Of a stretch of 64,000 bases of DNA, positions 25,861-35,633 are shown in pieces. The position numbers and the translations under genes are program-made. The DNA is from Oleiphilus sp. GTDB taxonomy: Bacteria > Pseudomonadota > Gammaproteobacteria > Pseudomonadales > Oleiphilaceae. Within the stretch, counting starts at the first letter, position 1. Each line of letters opens with the position of its first letter. Below the pieces are notes generated by a model. The model was not told the origin of the DNA. It made no database searches and saw nothing but the letters and a program-made list of their open reading frames with translations. The stretch lies in the NCBI GenBank assembly GCA_006212045.1, contig PZPK01000021.1, positions 1-64,000 on the forward strand. Reading direction: 5' to 3'.

Positions 25861-27939
25861 TTAAAACGATTGATAGATCAATGGCCCGAAGGCAACAATC
25901 AACAGGGCGGCTCCCATCGTAATGATCGGCATCAGGATCTTCTCGTAGCGCTGATAGAAGGTGCCATCTGCGACGTCTGCATCTGCTTTCAGCACTTCTT
26001 CTTCACCAACAACCTGTCTGGCCAATAAGTGGTTCAGTGCAACAGGAGGACTCAAATAGCCAAGCTCAAAGGCAACCAGTGTGACCATCCAGAAATGGAT
26101 CGGGTCGATACCTGCCTGGTAGGCAACCATCGCGATGGTCTGGCTCACGAGTATCACGGCCCCAAAGGCTTCCATGATCATGCCCATAATCACCAGAACG
26201 ACAACAATCAGAGTCATTGCTGTCCAGGTGCTGGCAAACTCGCTTGGGAAGGAATGTACGATGCCACTTCGCTCGATCATGCCACCGAAGCAGATGCTGC
26301 AACCGATCAGCAGTAACAATGCACCAATTTCGGCGGTGGTTTGATTGGTCGCGTTACGAATACAGTTTTCAATACCCGGGTGTGCAGACGTGCTCTTGCC
26401 ATCGCTACTGAGAACGACCTTCTTGGTGAAGTGTTCATAGGCCAAAATGGCGAGCATCATGACAGGCAGGATACGGGCGGCAGAGAACTCATCCAGTCGA
26501 ACGTTCACGGCGTAACGATAGAACATCACGACACCAACGATACAGATGATGTAGGGAACCAGAGGTCTGATTGCTGACAGGGTCTGAGGTAGAGCGTCAG
26601 ACACCGAGGCAAGCTCCAGTTTGTTTTGTCTGTTAAAGGTCATCGCAACGATCAGGAACAGGATAGCACTCAGCAGGAATACCCAGATCCCCCAGCCAAA
26701 GAGCTGGTCAGTGGTGACTTCGCGGTTCATAAAAGCAATCACAACTACCAACAGGCAGGGTCGAAGCACAACACCCATACTGCCTGACATGGCGGTGGCT
26801 GCGAGCGCCAGATTTCTTCGGGCGCCGGCATTACGCAATTCGTGATAGATCACGGCACCTGCAGCAATGACGAAGATACCGGAGGCTCCGGTGTAGGCCG
26901 TTGGAATTGCGGCTACGATAACGACCAGTACGGAGAGCAGTTCCGGTGGCAGCTTCCAGGGTTTGAACAGGGCCAGTACCAGATCAGCAAAGCGCGTTTG
27001 CTTGAGCATCATGCCGATCCAGACAAACAGGCCGACATTCAGAAACATGTCGGATAAATCCAGCAGCTTGTCCAGATAGATGCCGATACCGGCTGTATGC
27101 CCACTGGAGAAGAAGAATGCGGCAGAAATCATGGCCATGACCGAATACATCGGCATCGCCAGCCCTGCATGGCCGAAGCTGCCGCCAGGTTTAAGGTGTT
27201 CAGGTACTCGGATCAGATTGATAATACTGACGATGAGCAGCATCGCAAAGCCATAGACCCAGACTTCATGGAGGAAAGCGACGTCATCCGTAATCTTAGA
27301 GCCGTCCGAATGTGCAAGCTCTCTGAAAGACCAGGAAGAGATCAAAAGAATGGAGTTACCAATGACCTGCGCGCTACCGGCCACATAGTGGTCAAGTCGG
27401 GACAACACCGGCCGCATTGCAATATGGTGTCGTTTGAAGGTTGCGGTCATGGCACATAGCAAAAGCAGGATAACCAGAATAAACTTCTGGGATACGAGTC
27501 CGATCCCGATGGCATCCGATACGAATAGTTCAACCGCCCTGAAAACTTCTACAGCGGGCGTAATTTTCGATTTGGTTTCCTCATAGGTTTGAAACTTCTC
27601 TTTGCAATCCTGTTGCGCGTTGAGGATTGAGGAGCGAATCAGCTCTGGATCAACAGGTTCGGCTTCAAACAACCCAAGGCCCAGTCCGTCGTCTTCGGCA
27701 CTTTCAGACAAGCGTTTCTGCAGCTGGGCTTCGACATCAATATTGGGGTTACAGCTTGGTGTGACAGGGTCAACCCGGAGTTTGTAGTAGCCAGGCCAAT
27801 AGTGTTCTCCAACACGCAGGATCTGGTTATGGATATCGCTGCTGGTGCTGAAAATGACCACGAGAAGCAGCAGGACACAGGCCGGTAGAGAGGACAACCA
27901 TTCTATTGAAGTACGGGATTTTATTGTTTCGGAAACCAA
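25861..27939 (-). CDS. TRAP-type transporter permease, fused small/large (DctQM-like) subunits
   Basis: The 692-residue polytopic membrane protein has a C-terminal ~430 residues with DctM-family features (TAYTGASGIFVIAAGAVIYHEL, MSGSMGVVLRPC, SPPVALNHLLA). The N-terminal ~250 residues add four TM segments like a DctQ subunit, with an unusual ~110-residue periplasmic loop between TM1 (13-31) and TM2 (~148-168). TRAP permeases take up organic acids using the sodium gradient with a DctP binding protein; no dctP gene is present in the window. The start is TTG at 27939 after GGGGAAGGAG. The substrate is unknown. Confidence 0.85.
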   Translation of the reverse strand: MVSETIKSRTSIEWLSSLPACVLLLLVVIFSTSSDIHNQILRVGEHYWPGYYKLRVDPVTPSCNPNIDVEAQLQKRLSESAEDDGLGLGLFEAEPVDPELIRSSILNAQQDCKEKFQTYEETKSKITPAVEVFRAVELFVSDAIGIGLVSQKFILVILLLLCAMTATFKRHHIAMRPVLSRLDHYVAGSAQVIGNSILLISSWSFRELAHSDGSKITDDVAFLHEVWVYGFAMLLIVSIINLIRVPEHLKPGGSFGHAGLAMPMYSVMAMISAAFFFSSGHTAGIGIYLDKLLDLSDMFLNVGLFVWIGMMLKQTRFADLVLALFKPWKLPPELLSVLVVIVAAIPTAYTGASGIFVIAAGAVIYHELRNAGARRNLALAATAMSGSMGVVLRPCLLVVVIAFMNREVTTDQLFGWGIWVFLLSAILFLIVAMTFNRQNKLELASVSDALPQTLSAIRPLVPYIICIVGVVMFYRYAVNVRLDEFSAARILPVMMLAILAYEHFTKKVVLSSDGKSTSAHPGIENCIRNATNQTTAEIGALLLLIGCSICFGGMIERSGIVHSFPSEFASTWTAMTLIVVVLVIMGMIMEAFGAVILVSQTIAMVAYQAGIDPIHFWMVTLVAFELGYLSPPVALNHLLARQVVGEEEVLKADADVADGTFYQRYEKILMPIITMGAALLIVAFGPLIYQSF

Positions 27940-27984
27940 AATCTCCTTCCCCTTATTTTATCGAGTTAGTATTGAACACAAAAA

Positions 27985-28005
27985 AGCCGGTAGATTATAC
28001 CGGCT
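27985..28005 (-). terminator. Hairpin between the lipoprotein gene and the TRAP permease
   Basis: The perfect stem AGCCGGTA / TACCGGCT with a 5-nt loop is followed on the minus strand by TTTTTT. It would end or attenuate transcription from the lipoprotein gene before the permease. Confidence 0.8.
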
Positions 28006-28090
28006 CTTTCATTCAACAAACTAGCAATAGCATCAGCGGCTGCCGCCCCATTCATTGACCAATAGCCACAGTGTGACGTGCGTCACATTG

Positions 28091-29176
28091 TTAGAACAGG
28101 TCGTCAAGTTCGACCGTTTCGATATCGTCGGCAGCATTCTCATCCCAGAATGTACCCAGCCCCCCCATCGGGGTCCGGTGCCCTACGGCTTCTGTCCACA
28201 TTTTGTCAGAGATTCGCGTGATCACTTCGGTCGCAGTGGCATCGAACAGGCGATACTGCGCGTTGGAGTCATGGTTTTCAATGTGCTCTGCATGGCGTTT
28301 GATCACCGTACGGACACGCTCCATATCACCTTTCGAATACGCGGCTATCAAGTGAAATACGTGCGGTAGTCGAACCCGGGCTTTCTCGCCAAGAATGTCG
28401 GCCTGCTCAAGTCGCTCCCAGGCATTTTCGCCTTCAGGAAGTGCACCGGGCAACAGTGACCAGATTGCGGCTTTCAGTGCCATTGGTACGCCAAACCACT
28501 TTCTGTTATCGAGACAGCCAGCAGCCCGTTCGGCTTGTGCCGCGATATTTTTGGGTACCCCGATACCCGTACCGGACTGTATATCGTTATTGAGTGCAAG
28601 CAGGCCGCCAGCCAACCCGGCAATCCATACGATCTGGTCAAATTCCTGTTCCAGATCAGGGCACTCGCCACCAATTTCCTTGCCGCCATTGAATGCGATC
28701 AGCTGGTTCCATGCGACCAGGTATCGCTTGGCAGCTTTCAAGTGGTGTCTCTTCTGTGTGATCAGTGCGTCCTGTGCCATATCGGGCTTTTGGTCCCGAA
28801 TGGAGCGCAGGTAAGAAAGCTCGGATTCAAAGGCCTTTGATTCTTCACAGCCGCCTGCACCAAGGTGCAGAAGTATGGCCAGTTCATGTGGCTCTTCCGT
28901 AATTCGGCTCAGTGACATGACCATTGAGGACAGTGCTTCAGCTCCTGTGCACCCGGCTTCAACGTCGTCAGTTGTGAGCAGATATGGCACAACGTGCGCT
29001 TCACCAAGCAGAGTGACTGTATCACCGGTCGGTTTAATGAATGGTTTTACGAGAAATTGGTTTATGGCTTTACAACCACCGAGGAAAAAAGCCAACAACA
29101 GCGAAAGAGTAATCCATTTCAATCGGCTGCTGGACGCGGAATGCGTTTGGCCTTTACTAATCTGGTGAAAATCCAC
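28091..29176 (-). CDS. Lipoprotein, TRAP-transporter-associated TatT-like
   Basis: The 361-residue protein has a lipobox at FLGGC (C35) after a hydrophobic stretch. The rest is alpha-helical and may contain TPR-like repeats. It ends with an acidic tail (DDIETVELDDLF). Genes for such lipoproteins (TRAP T-component/TatT) occur beside TRAP permeases, where they are proposed to help deliver ligand to the binding protein. Here the permease follows on the same strand. The family assignment is tentative because no diagnostic motif could be checked. Confidence 0.65.
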   Translation of the reverse strand: MDFHQISKGQTHSASSSRLKWITLSLLLAFFLGGCKAINQFLVKPFIKPTGDTVTLLGEAHVVPYLLTTDDVEAGCTGAEALSSMVMSLSRITEEPHELAILLHLGAGGCEESKAFESELSYLRSIRDQKPDMAQDALITQKRHHLKAAKRYLVAWNQLIAFNGGKEIGGECPDLEQEFDQIVWIAGLAGGLLALNNDIQSGTGIGVPKNIAAQAERAAGCLDNRKWFGVPMALKAAIWSLLPGALPEGENAWERLEQADILGEKARVRLPHVFHLIAAYSKGDMERVRTVIKRHAEHIENHDSNAQYRLFDATATEVITRISDKMWTEAVGHRTPMGGLGTFWDENAADDIETVELDDLF

Positions 29177-29521
29177 TATGCGCTCCCGGAGAGATATTCA
29201 GTATAAAAAACAGACAGGTACACGAACCAGCGAATTATCCACGAACCCCTCTCGTTATTGTGAGATAAAGCCCACAAGAATAAAAATTTCCGGTGCAACA
29301 AAACGTAAAATCTTCGTTCAGGCCGGTCTCCTGTATTGACTCAGGCTGTGATCGGTTTGTGGGCCGGAAATACGGCTCTGGTCTGAGCTGCGCTCAATTC
29401 TTACAAACCAGACAGAAACCCGCATCGGAGTTGAAAGCGGGAGTGAATGAACTATCTTTGCCAAGGCGCCACAAAAAATCGGCGTCATTCATAATGACAA
29501 GCTACACCAAGGGGAAAGAGG
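29177..29521. promoter_or_regulatory. Divergent intergenic region between the lipoprotein and HU genes
   Basis: 345 bp containing promoters for both directions. No further gene was found in it. The HU gene has a strong AAGGGGAAAGAGG ribosome-binding region just before its ATG. Confidence 0.35.
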
Positions 29522-29794
29522 ATGAAAAAACCGGAACTGGCCGCTGCAATCGCTTCAAAAGCGGATGTTAGCAAGGAAAAAGCTGGAGAAATTCTGAACA
29601 TCATTACCGATGAGATCACCAATGCTGTTAGTCAGGATGATGCTGTATCTCTCGTTGGATTCGGGACGTTTTCACGCCGGGCACGCAGTGCCCGTACTGG
29701 TAAAAACCCGCAGACTGGCGCGGCTATCCAGATACCTGCAAGTAATACGGTGGGATTCAAGGCTGGCAAAGCGCTAAAGGATGCAGTGAATTAG
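29522..29794 (+). CDS. hupB: DNA-binding protein HU
   Basis: The 90-residue histone-like protein has the HU signature (VGFGTFSRRARSARTGKNPQTG) with the beta-arm TGKNPQTGAAIQIPAS. It forms a dimer that bends and compacts DNA. The symbol is approximate, as hupA- and hupB-type proteins cannot be separated reliably by eye. It lies alone between two minus-strand blocks. Confidence 0.93.
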   Translation: MKKPELAAAIASKADVSKEKAGEILNIITDEITNAVSQDDAVSLVGFGTFSRRARSARTGKNPQTGAAIQIPASNTVGFKAGKALKDAVN

Positions 29795-29809
29795 TTCATC
29801 ACCTTAAAA

Positions 29810-29835
29810 GACCTCAACGGTTTCGCGTTGAGGTC
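29810..29835 (+). terminator. Hairpin after the HU gene
   Basis: A 10-bp perfect stem, GACCTCAACG / CGTTGAGGTC, lies 15 bp after the stop. No strong T-run follows, so it may be a weak terminator or a 3' stabilising hairpin. Confidence 0.6.
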
Positions 29836-29861
29836 CTGATCTTCGATAAGCTGGAACCAAA

Positions 29862-31160
29862 CTAGGCGGAAGGATGTGTTTCCGGCCAATGTGTCAGTTT
29901 ACCCTCACAAATCGTGCCCAATACCCTGCCTTTGATCTTCTGCTTCATCCAGGGAGAATTTTTCCCTCGTGAGTAAAAGTGCTCGGGCAGCAGTAACCGC
30001 TCCTCCGAGCCATCATAGATCGTCAGGTTTGCCGGTTCATTTTCCTGAATCTCGTTGACAGTCAGACCCAGAATCTTTCGAGGACGCCGTGTCATGGCAT
30101 CAATGAAGGTGATGAAATCCAGTTCGCCTTTTGCGTCCAGCAATTGCGCTCCAGGCAATAAGGTTTCTAGACTACTGATCCCCGGTTCTGTTTCCGCGAA
30201 GGGTCTTTGCTTTGCGGCTTCTTCCAAGGGCCGATGGGCACTGGTAATCGCATCGATGGTGCCATGTTTGATGCCTTCGAGCAAGGCTTGACGGTCTGAA
30301 TCACTGCGCAACGGCGGATGGCAGTGAAAAAGACTGTCAAAACCCTCGACCTCATGATGCGTATACAACAGATTGGATAAGGTGACATCAGCGCTGATGT
30401 TAAGGCCCGCTTCTTTCGCTTGTTGAATCAGACTGACCGACCCGGCGCACGAAATTTGGGACAGGTGCAGCCTGACGCCGGTTTGATCTGCCAATTGGAT
30501 CATCTGCGCCACTGCAATGGTTTCTGCAAGCGCGGGAATTCCTTTTAGTCCGATCGATGTACTAACGGTGCCTTCGTGCATGCAGCCTTGATAGAGTTCG
30601 GGCACCATGGGCGTGACAAACAGGCGGATATCTTGTGTGTTTGCGTACTCAAAACAGCGCTGCATGGTCAATAGGTCATTGAGCGCGGTCGTGCCATTGC
30701 TGAGTCCGATGCAGCCGGCTTCTCCAAGCGCGGCATAACTTGAAATCTGGCGGCCCTCCAACTGCTTTGTCATTGCTCCCAGGGGGAGTACCTGGCAGTG
30801 GGCACTTACTTCAGAGATTTCCTTGATCAGTTTGGTGACAGCTTTAGAGTCGTTTATGGGTTGGGTGTCGGGTGTGCAGCACAAATGCGTAACGCCTCCC
30901 GCTGCCGCCGCTCGCGTTTCTGATTCAATCGTGCCACTGCGGCTGTCGCCGGGCTCTCGCAATGAAGCATTCAGATCCACCAGGCCGGGTATTACATGGC
31001 CGCCTTTGGCATCGATGATGAGTTGATCTGAGGATGGCTCGTCCTTTCCGTCGATTGCGGCGATCATGCCGTGCTCGACTCGAATGGATTCAAAAGGAAT
31101 CCAGTTCAGATCTTTGTTTAAATACTGACCATTTCTGATCACGAGCGAAGCGGGTTTCAT
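29862..31160 (-). CDS. pyrC': Dihydroorotase-like PyrC' (probably non-catalytic ATCase partner)
   Basis: The 432-residue amidohydrolase-fold protein aligns with dihydroorotase ([14 protein letters not shown]). The metal-binding HxH of active enzymes (normally DxHxHLREPG) is replaced by N64 and S66. This is the feature of the inactive PyrC' subunits that assemble with PyrB in pseudomonads. Its start overlaps the pyrB stop by 4 bp. A separate active dihydroorotase gene should exist elsewhere in the genome. Confidence 0.9.
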   Translation of the reverse strand: MKPASLVIRNGQYLNKDLNWIPFESIRVEHGMIAAIDGKDEPSSDQLIIDAKGGHVIPGLVDLNASLREPGDSRSGTIESETRAAAAGGVTHLCCTPDTQPINDSKAVTKLIKEISEVSAHCQVLPLGAMTKQLEGRQISSYAALGEAGCIGLSNGTTALNDLLTMQRCFEYANTQDIRLFVTPMVPELYQGCMHEGTVSTSIGLKGIPALAETIAVAQMIQLADQTGVRLHLSQISCAGSVSLIQQAKEAGLNISADVTLSNLLYTHHEVEGFDSLFHCHPPLRSDSDRQALLEGIKHGTIDAITSAHRPLEEAAKQRPFAETEPGISSLETLLPGAQLLDAKGELDFITFIDAMTRRPRKILGLTVNEIQENEPANLTIYDGSEERLLLPEHFYSRGKNSPWMKQKIKGRVLGTICEGKLTHWPETHPSA

Positions 31161-32146
31161 TCAGCAGCCTCCCTGATGGCAGACTTGCATTCGTTCTGCC
31201 CACCCATGGCCATCGACATGACTGCCATTCTGATTGCGATTCCGTTGGTCACCTGATTAAGAATGACAGACTGACTCCCATCGGCGACGTCAGAAGAAAT
31301 TTCCACCCCTCTGTTGATGGGCCCGGGGTGCATGACAATGGCGCCGGGCTTGGCCAGTGCCAATTTGTCCCTGTCCAAACCATACAGGCGGAAATATTCC
31401 TGTTCGCTCGGCAACAGACCCCCTTCCATGCGTTCTTTCTGCAGCCTTAACATAATGATGACATCGACATCCTTCAGGCCTTTGGCCATTTGGCGAAACA
31501 CCTTTACTCCAAGACATTCCACATGCTGGGGCAGCAAGGTATCCGGAGCGATCACACGTACTTCTTCGACACCCAGGGTGTTAAGCGCCCGAATCTGGGA
31601 GCGCGCAACGCGCGAGTGCAGAATATCGCCGACGATCGCAACCTTGAGACCTTCAAACCGTCCCAGTTTCTGCCGGATCGTCAGCATATCCAGCATGGCC
31701 TGAGTCGGATGTGCATGCCAGCCGTCTCCGGCATTAATGATCGCGACACCGGGAGTGACAGAATTGGCAATGAAGTGGGCAGCACCACTTTGTGAATGGC
31801 GAACGACAAACATGTCGCTGGCCATCGCTTCCAGATTTTTCAGCATGTCCGAAAGACTTTCACCTTTGGAGGTTGCCGAGGTACTGATGTCCAGATTAAG
31901 TACATCTGCTGAAAGCCGTTTGGCCGCCAACTCAAAGGTGCTGCGTGTACGGGTGCTGTGCTCGAAGAAAAGGTTTACGACAGTTTTGCCTCGTAGCAAC
32001 GGGACTTTTCGTATATTGCGTTCGCCGACCTCAATAAAGGAGTCGGCGGTATCGAGGATTTCTGTCAATAGCGCATTGTCGAGCCCGTAAACACTCAGAA
32101 AGTGTTTCAGTCGTCCGCTTGAGGTGAGTTGAATTGAAGGTTCCAT
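31157..32146 (-). CDS. pyrB: Aspartate carbamoyltransferase catalytic subunit
   Basis: The 329-residue protein has the carbamoyl-phosphate motif [19 protein letters not shown] and the downstream [12 protein letters not shown] and [12 protein letters not shown] segments. It condenses carbamoyl phosphate and aspartate in pyrimidine synthesis. The N-terminal extension of ~12 residues and the partner PyrC' mark the class of large ATCases. Upstream pyrR is only 6 bp away. Confidence 0.97.
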   Translation of the reverse strand: MEPSIQLTSSGRLKHFLSVYGLDNALLTEILDTADSFIEVGERNIRKVPLLRGKTVVNLFFEHSTRTRSTFELAAKRLSADVLNLDISTSATSKGESLSDMLKNLEAMASDMFVVRHSQSGAAHFIANSVTPGVAIINAGDGWHAHPTQAMLDMLTIRQKLGRFEGLKVAIVGDILHSRVARSQIRALNTLGVEEVRVIAPDTLLPQHVECLGVKVFRQMAKGLKDVDVIIMLRLQKERMEGGLLPSEQEYFRLYGLDRDKLALAKPGAIVMHPGPINRGVEISSDVADGSQSVILNQVTNGIAIRMAVMSMAMGGQNECKSAIREAAE

Positions 32147-32152
32147 AAGTCT

Positions 32153-32665
32153 TTATTTTGGATTGATTTGCTGAATCTGGATATGCAGGTTATCCGGCCC
32201 GATGAGTTTAACGCGCTCAGATTTGACCAGCGCCAACTCGGTGCCGGTGATATCCGGCTTGATCGGTAAGTCGCGACGGCCGAGATCAATAAGCACGGCG
32301 AGAACAATGCTGGCCGGCCTACCATAGTCAAAAATCTCATTCATGGCTGCGCGCACAGTCCGGCCTGAAAGCAATACATCATCTATCAAAACGATATGTT
32401 GCCCATCAATCGCAAAGGGTAAATGCGAGGCTTCGACCTGCGGGTGCAGTCCGATCTGGGAAAAGTCGTCGCGGTAAAAATTAATATTCAATTCACCGAT
32501 GGGCTCTGCTCTGCCCAGTTTTTCCTGAAGACGGCTTGCAAGCCAGACGCCGCCGGTTCGAATGCCGACCAGTTGATACGCATCAATCGAATTCGCCGAA
32601 GTGAATCCGTCTATTTCAGTGGCCATGTTGTCTATCAAATTATCGACATCAATATCTGGTGTCAT
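32153..32665 (-). CDS. pyrR: Bifunctional PyrR (pyr regulator / uracil phosphoribosyltransferase)
   Basis: The 170-residue type I phosphoribosyltransferase has the PRPP loop VLIDDVLLSGRTVRAAMNE and the GIRTGGVWLA loop. In gammaproteobacteria PyrR is thought to regulate pyr gene expression or act as UPRT. Its start overlaps the ruvX stop by 4 bp, so it lies in the yqgE-ruvX-pyrR-pyrB-pyrC' operon. Confidence 0.95.
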   Translation of the reverse strand: MTPDIDVDNLIDNMATEIDGFTSANSIDAYQLVGIRTGGVWLASRLQEKLGRAEPIGELNINFYRDDFSQIGLHPQVEASHLPFAIDGQHIVLIDDVLLSGRTVRAAMNEIFDYGRPASIVLAVLIDLGRRDLPIKPDITGTELALVKSERVKLIGPDNLHIQIQQINPK

Positions 32666-33093
32666 ACGATTTCCTGTGTTGAAAACCAGGTTTCAAGAAT
32701 CAGACAGGCGGCTTGGCCGTCGACCGAATAATGGCCAAAGTCCACAGCCCCTTTGTTACTTTCCATTACCCGTGACTTGGCTTCATAACTGGAGAGCCGT
32801 TCATCCATCAGATGTACCTGACGATTGAATCGCCCTTTTAGCCTCTTGCCGAATTTCTTTGCCCGGAGACACATTTCGTTTTCAGAGCCATCCATATTTA
32901 GCGGCAGGCCAACAATAAAGGCTTCGGGTTTCCATTCTTCGACCAGTTGTTCAATCCGGTCCCAATCCGGTATGCCATCCTTTGCCTTGATCGGGTCCAG
33001 TGGCTGACCTTGTTGAAGAAGGGTGTTACCTGTCGCGACCCCAAACCGCTTGAGTCCGAAATCAAAGCAAAGAAACTGTAAGCTACGAGTCAT
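32662..33093 (-). CDS. ruvX: Pre-16S rRNA processing nuclease YqgF/RuvX
   Basis: The 143-residue RNase-H-fold protein has the opening CFDFGLKRFGVATG, VGLPLNMDGSE and DERLSSYEAKS, which provide the acidic metal ligands. It matures the 16S rRNA 5' end. It directly abuts yqgE (stop TGA immediately followed by ATG). Confidence 0.95.
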   Translation of the reverse strand: MTRSLQFLCFDFGLKRFGVATGNTLLQQGQPLDPIKAKDGIPDWDRIEQLVEEWKPEAFIVGLPLNMDGSENEMCLRAKKFGKRLKGRFNRQVHLMDERLSSYEAKSRVMESNKGAVDFGHYSVDGQAACLILETWFSTQEIV

Positions 33094-33651
33094 TCAGGCG
33101 TGACCAATTTGCCCATTGAGCTGGTCTGTACCGATGCCGAGAATCGACACTGCCGCCTTGAATTTTGACTCGTCCGGAATATCGAACAAAACCTGAAGGT
33201 CAGCGCTACAGGTCAGCCATGCATTCTCTTTCAGCTCCCGCTCGAGCTGACCTTCGCCCCATCCGGCATAGCCGAGCGCCAAAAGATATTTGTCTGGTCC
33301 CTTGCCGGCAGCAATGGCTTCAAGAATATCTTTCGATGTGGTCAGGCTAAGAGCCGAAGATACCGGCATGGAGGATTCCCAGTCTGGTGTGCCCGTATGC
33401 AGGATGAAGCCCCGCTCTATCTGGACAGGACCGCCGGCATAAACCTGATGGTGTCCATTTTGACAGGGAATATCCAGCTGACTTAGCACCTCTTCCAGAT
33501 CCAGTCCGGTTGGCCGGTTAACAACAATACCCATGGCTCCGTGCTCATTGTGTTCACACAGGTAGGTGAGCGAGCCCGCAAAATTGGGATCGTGCATCTG
33601 CGGCATGGCAATCAGAAAATTATTCTGCAAGCTGTCTTGATGTCTAGGCAT
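33094..33651 (-). CDS. algH: YqgE/AlgH family protein (UPF0301)
   Basis: The 185-residue protein has the family start NNFLIAMPQMHDPNFAGSLT and YLCEHNEHGAMGIVVNRP. Biochemical role is unclear; in Pseudomonas it was linked to alginate regulation. The ATG at 33651 fits the family length better than an upstream TTG (33672). It lies in the conserved yqgE-yqgF pair. Confidence 0.93.
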   Translation of the reverse strand: MPRHQDSLQNNFLIAMPQMHDPNFAGSLTYLCEHNEHGAMGIVVNRPTGLDLEEVLSQLDIPCQNGHHQVYAGGPVQIERGFILHTGTPDWESSMPVSSALSLTTSKDILEAIAAGKGPDKYLLALGYAGWGEGQLERELKENAWLTCSADLQVLFDIPDESKFKAAVSILGIGTDQLNGQIGHA

Positions 33652-33776
33652 TTGCCAAGTATCGCCAGCCAAAGGAGCGAAGGCAAGTTCGCAGCCTTAT
33701 ATTTCTTCAGATTTCGCAGTTGGATAGGACTCCTGCGGGCAGTCAGCATACCCGCGGCTCTGCCCGTATGTGATGA

Positions 33777-34643
33777 CTAGAAGCTGGAAACGCCTTTTTT
33801 GTTATATGAGAAGGTCCGGATCAGCTCCAGTACGTCCTGTTCTTTTCGGACCTCTTTGGGGAAGGGGCTGAAAGGGGCAGCACGTCTGACAATATCAATG
33901 GTTTTGGAATCCAGAACCAGACTTCCTGAACTCTCAAGCACCTTAACGTCTTTGATCGAACCGTCGGAATAGATGCTGATCAGTACCCGTGGTTTTCCGT
34001 ACAGCGGGCGCCCGCTCTGGTTTGGAAAATTGAGTTTGCCGATGCGTTCGATTTTTGAAACGACGCCCTTTACATAGTGCGCATCAACGGCCTTCATGGT
34101 GGATGCTGCGATCAGGCGTTTGACTCGGGGTCGTCTGGCATAGTTTCTTAATTGGTCATCCAGATTGGCTTCGAGCTGGGCGATTTCAAGACTTCGCTCG
34201 AGTATTGATTTGTTCTGTTCAGGGCGCTCGTTCCGGGACTGTTTTACGGGCATTTCAAACAAAGTGGCTGCTTGTCGTTTGGCCGCCTGAGTGGCAATGA
34301 CCGGTTTTTCCTGTTGTGTTTGACGTTGTGTTTCCTGTGCCGGTGAGGATGATTCCTGAATCAGCATATTTTGTTCGCTGGACTGGCTTGGTGCCGTGAT
34401 TTCCGATTTTTCCTGTTCGGTGCCGCTGCCCTGCTGATTGCTTTGCGCGAGAAAGTCGGCCTGCTCTGGTTTTTGCGCATCTTCATAGCGCGCCAGCGTA
34501 ATTTCCATGGTCCTCGGACTGGGTTCCGGGTCTTCGGGTATAAAGTCGGTCAGCATGATCATTGCGTGCAACGAAACGGCAACAAATACGGTAAACCCTA
34601 GCCTGTCGTTGGCGCCAATTCGTGGCTCGGCGATTGTGGCCAA
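33777..34643 (-). CDS. tonB: TonB-family energy transducer
   Basis: The 288-residue protein has one N-terminal TM (LGFTVFVAVSLHAMIMLTDF) and a long Gln/Glu/Pro-containing linker. The C-terminal TonB domain carries PRVLISIYSDGSIKDVKVLESSG. It couples the proton-motive force to outer-membrane receptors. The position between gshB and yqgE is conserved in Pseudomonas. The TTG start at 34643 is supported by GGAG 8 nt upstream. No exbB/exbD genes are adjacent. Confidence 0.88.
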   Translation of the reverse strand: MATIAEPRIGANDRLGFTVFVAVSLHAMIMLTDFIPEDPEPSPRTMEITLARYEDAQKPEQADFLAQSNQQGSGTEQEKSEITAPSQSSEQNMLIQESSSPAQETQRQTQQEKPVIATQAAKRQAATLFEMPVKQSRNERPEQNKSILERSLEIAQLEANLDDQLRNYARRPRVKRLIAASTMKAVDAHYVKGVVSKIERIGKLNFPNQSGRPLYGKPRVLISIYSDGSIKDVKVLESSGSLVLDSKTIDIVRRAAPFSPFPKEVRKEQDVLELIRTFSYNKKGVSSF

Positions 34644-34664
34644 TGCTGTTTCTCCTGGCAGCGG

Positions 34665-35633
34665 TTAGTTGATTAGTCTAGCTGAACTTGAGAGCTTGTT
34701 TTCGATCGCCTGCATTAATTCGTCACCGATGTCGCTCCCTGTTTCGCGATCTATTTCCTGGATGCAGGTAGGGCTCGTGACATTAATTTCGGTCAGATAA
34801 TCCCCGATAACATCAATACCTACGAACAGCAGTCCCCGAGCCTGCAGATCATCTCTGATCTGGTCGACAATCCAGTGGTCGCGTTCATTCAGGGCTTTGA
34901 CTTCCCCCCTGCCCCCCGCAGCCAGATTGCCTCGGTGTTCTCCTTTTCCCGGAATGCGCGCAAGCCCATGTGCAACGGCCTTTCCGTCAATGATCAGGAT
35001 GCGCTTATCCCCTTCTTTAATCTCGGGAATATACTTTTGTACCATCACCTGGCAAGCGCCATGCTCGCTCAGTGTCTCGATAATAACGCCCAGATTTGGG
35101 TCGCCCTCTTTGACCTGAAATATCGACGCGCCGCCCATTCCGTCGAGCGGTTTGAAAATCACGTTCTTGTGCTGACCGACAAATGCCTTGAGCTGCTCAG
35201 CGCGGCGGGATACCAGCACTGGCGGACAGCATTCCGGAAATCGGGTTGCATAAAGCTTTTCATTACAGTCACGCAGGCTCCTGGCGCGATTGACGATCAA
35301 GGTACCTTGTTGTTCAGCACACTCGAGGATATGCGTCGCGTAAATGAACTCGGCGTCCACCGGGGGGTCCTTGCGCATCAGAATAACGTCCAGATCTGCC
35401 AGGTCTCTCTCTTTTTCATCGCTGAGTGAAAACCACATGTCGGTATTTCTTTCCACCGAAACTTGTCGCATTCGGGCTCTGGCGTTGCCGTTGTCCAGAT
35501 ACAGGTCCGACAATTCCATATAGTACAATTCGTAACCACGTTTTTGAGCGGCCAGCAGCATGGCAAAAGAGCTGTCCTTTCGGATATTGATCTGGTCAAT
35601 GGGATCCATGACGATCCCCAATTTAATGTGCAT
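34665..35633 (-). CDS. gshB: Glutathione synthetase
   Basis: The 322-residue ATP-grasp enzyme has the N-terminal GIVMDPIDQINIRKDSSFAML, then KPLDGMGGASIF (ATP loop) and the C-terminal YLTEINVTSPTCIQEIDRETG. It joins gamma-glutamylcysteine and glycine. It is the first gene of the minus-strand block and divergent from the pil-chp operon, as in Pseudomonas aeruginosa. Confidence 0.97.
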   Translation of the reverse strand: MHIKLGIVMDPIDQINIRKDSSFAMLLAAQKRGYELYYMELSDLYLDNGNARARMRQVSVERNTDMWFSLSDEKERDLADLDVILMRKDPPVDAEFIYATHILECAEQQGTLIVNRARSLRDCNEKLYATRFPECCPPVLVSRRAEQLKAFVGQHKNVIFKPLDGMGGASIFQVKEGDPNLGVIIETLSEHGACQVMVQKYIPEIKEGDKRILIIDGKAVAHGLARIPGKGEHRGNLAAGGRGEVKALNERDHWIVDQIRDDLQARGLLFVGIDVIGDYLTEINVTSPTCIQEIDRETGSDIGDELMQAIENKLSSSARLIN

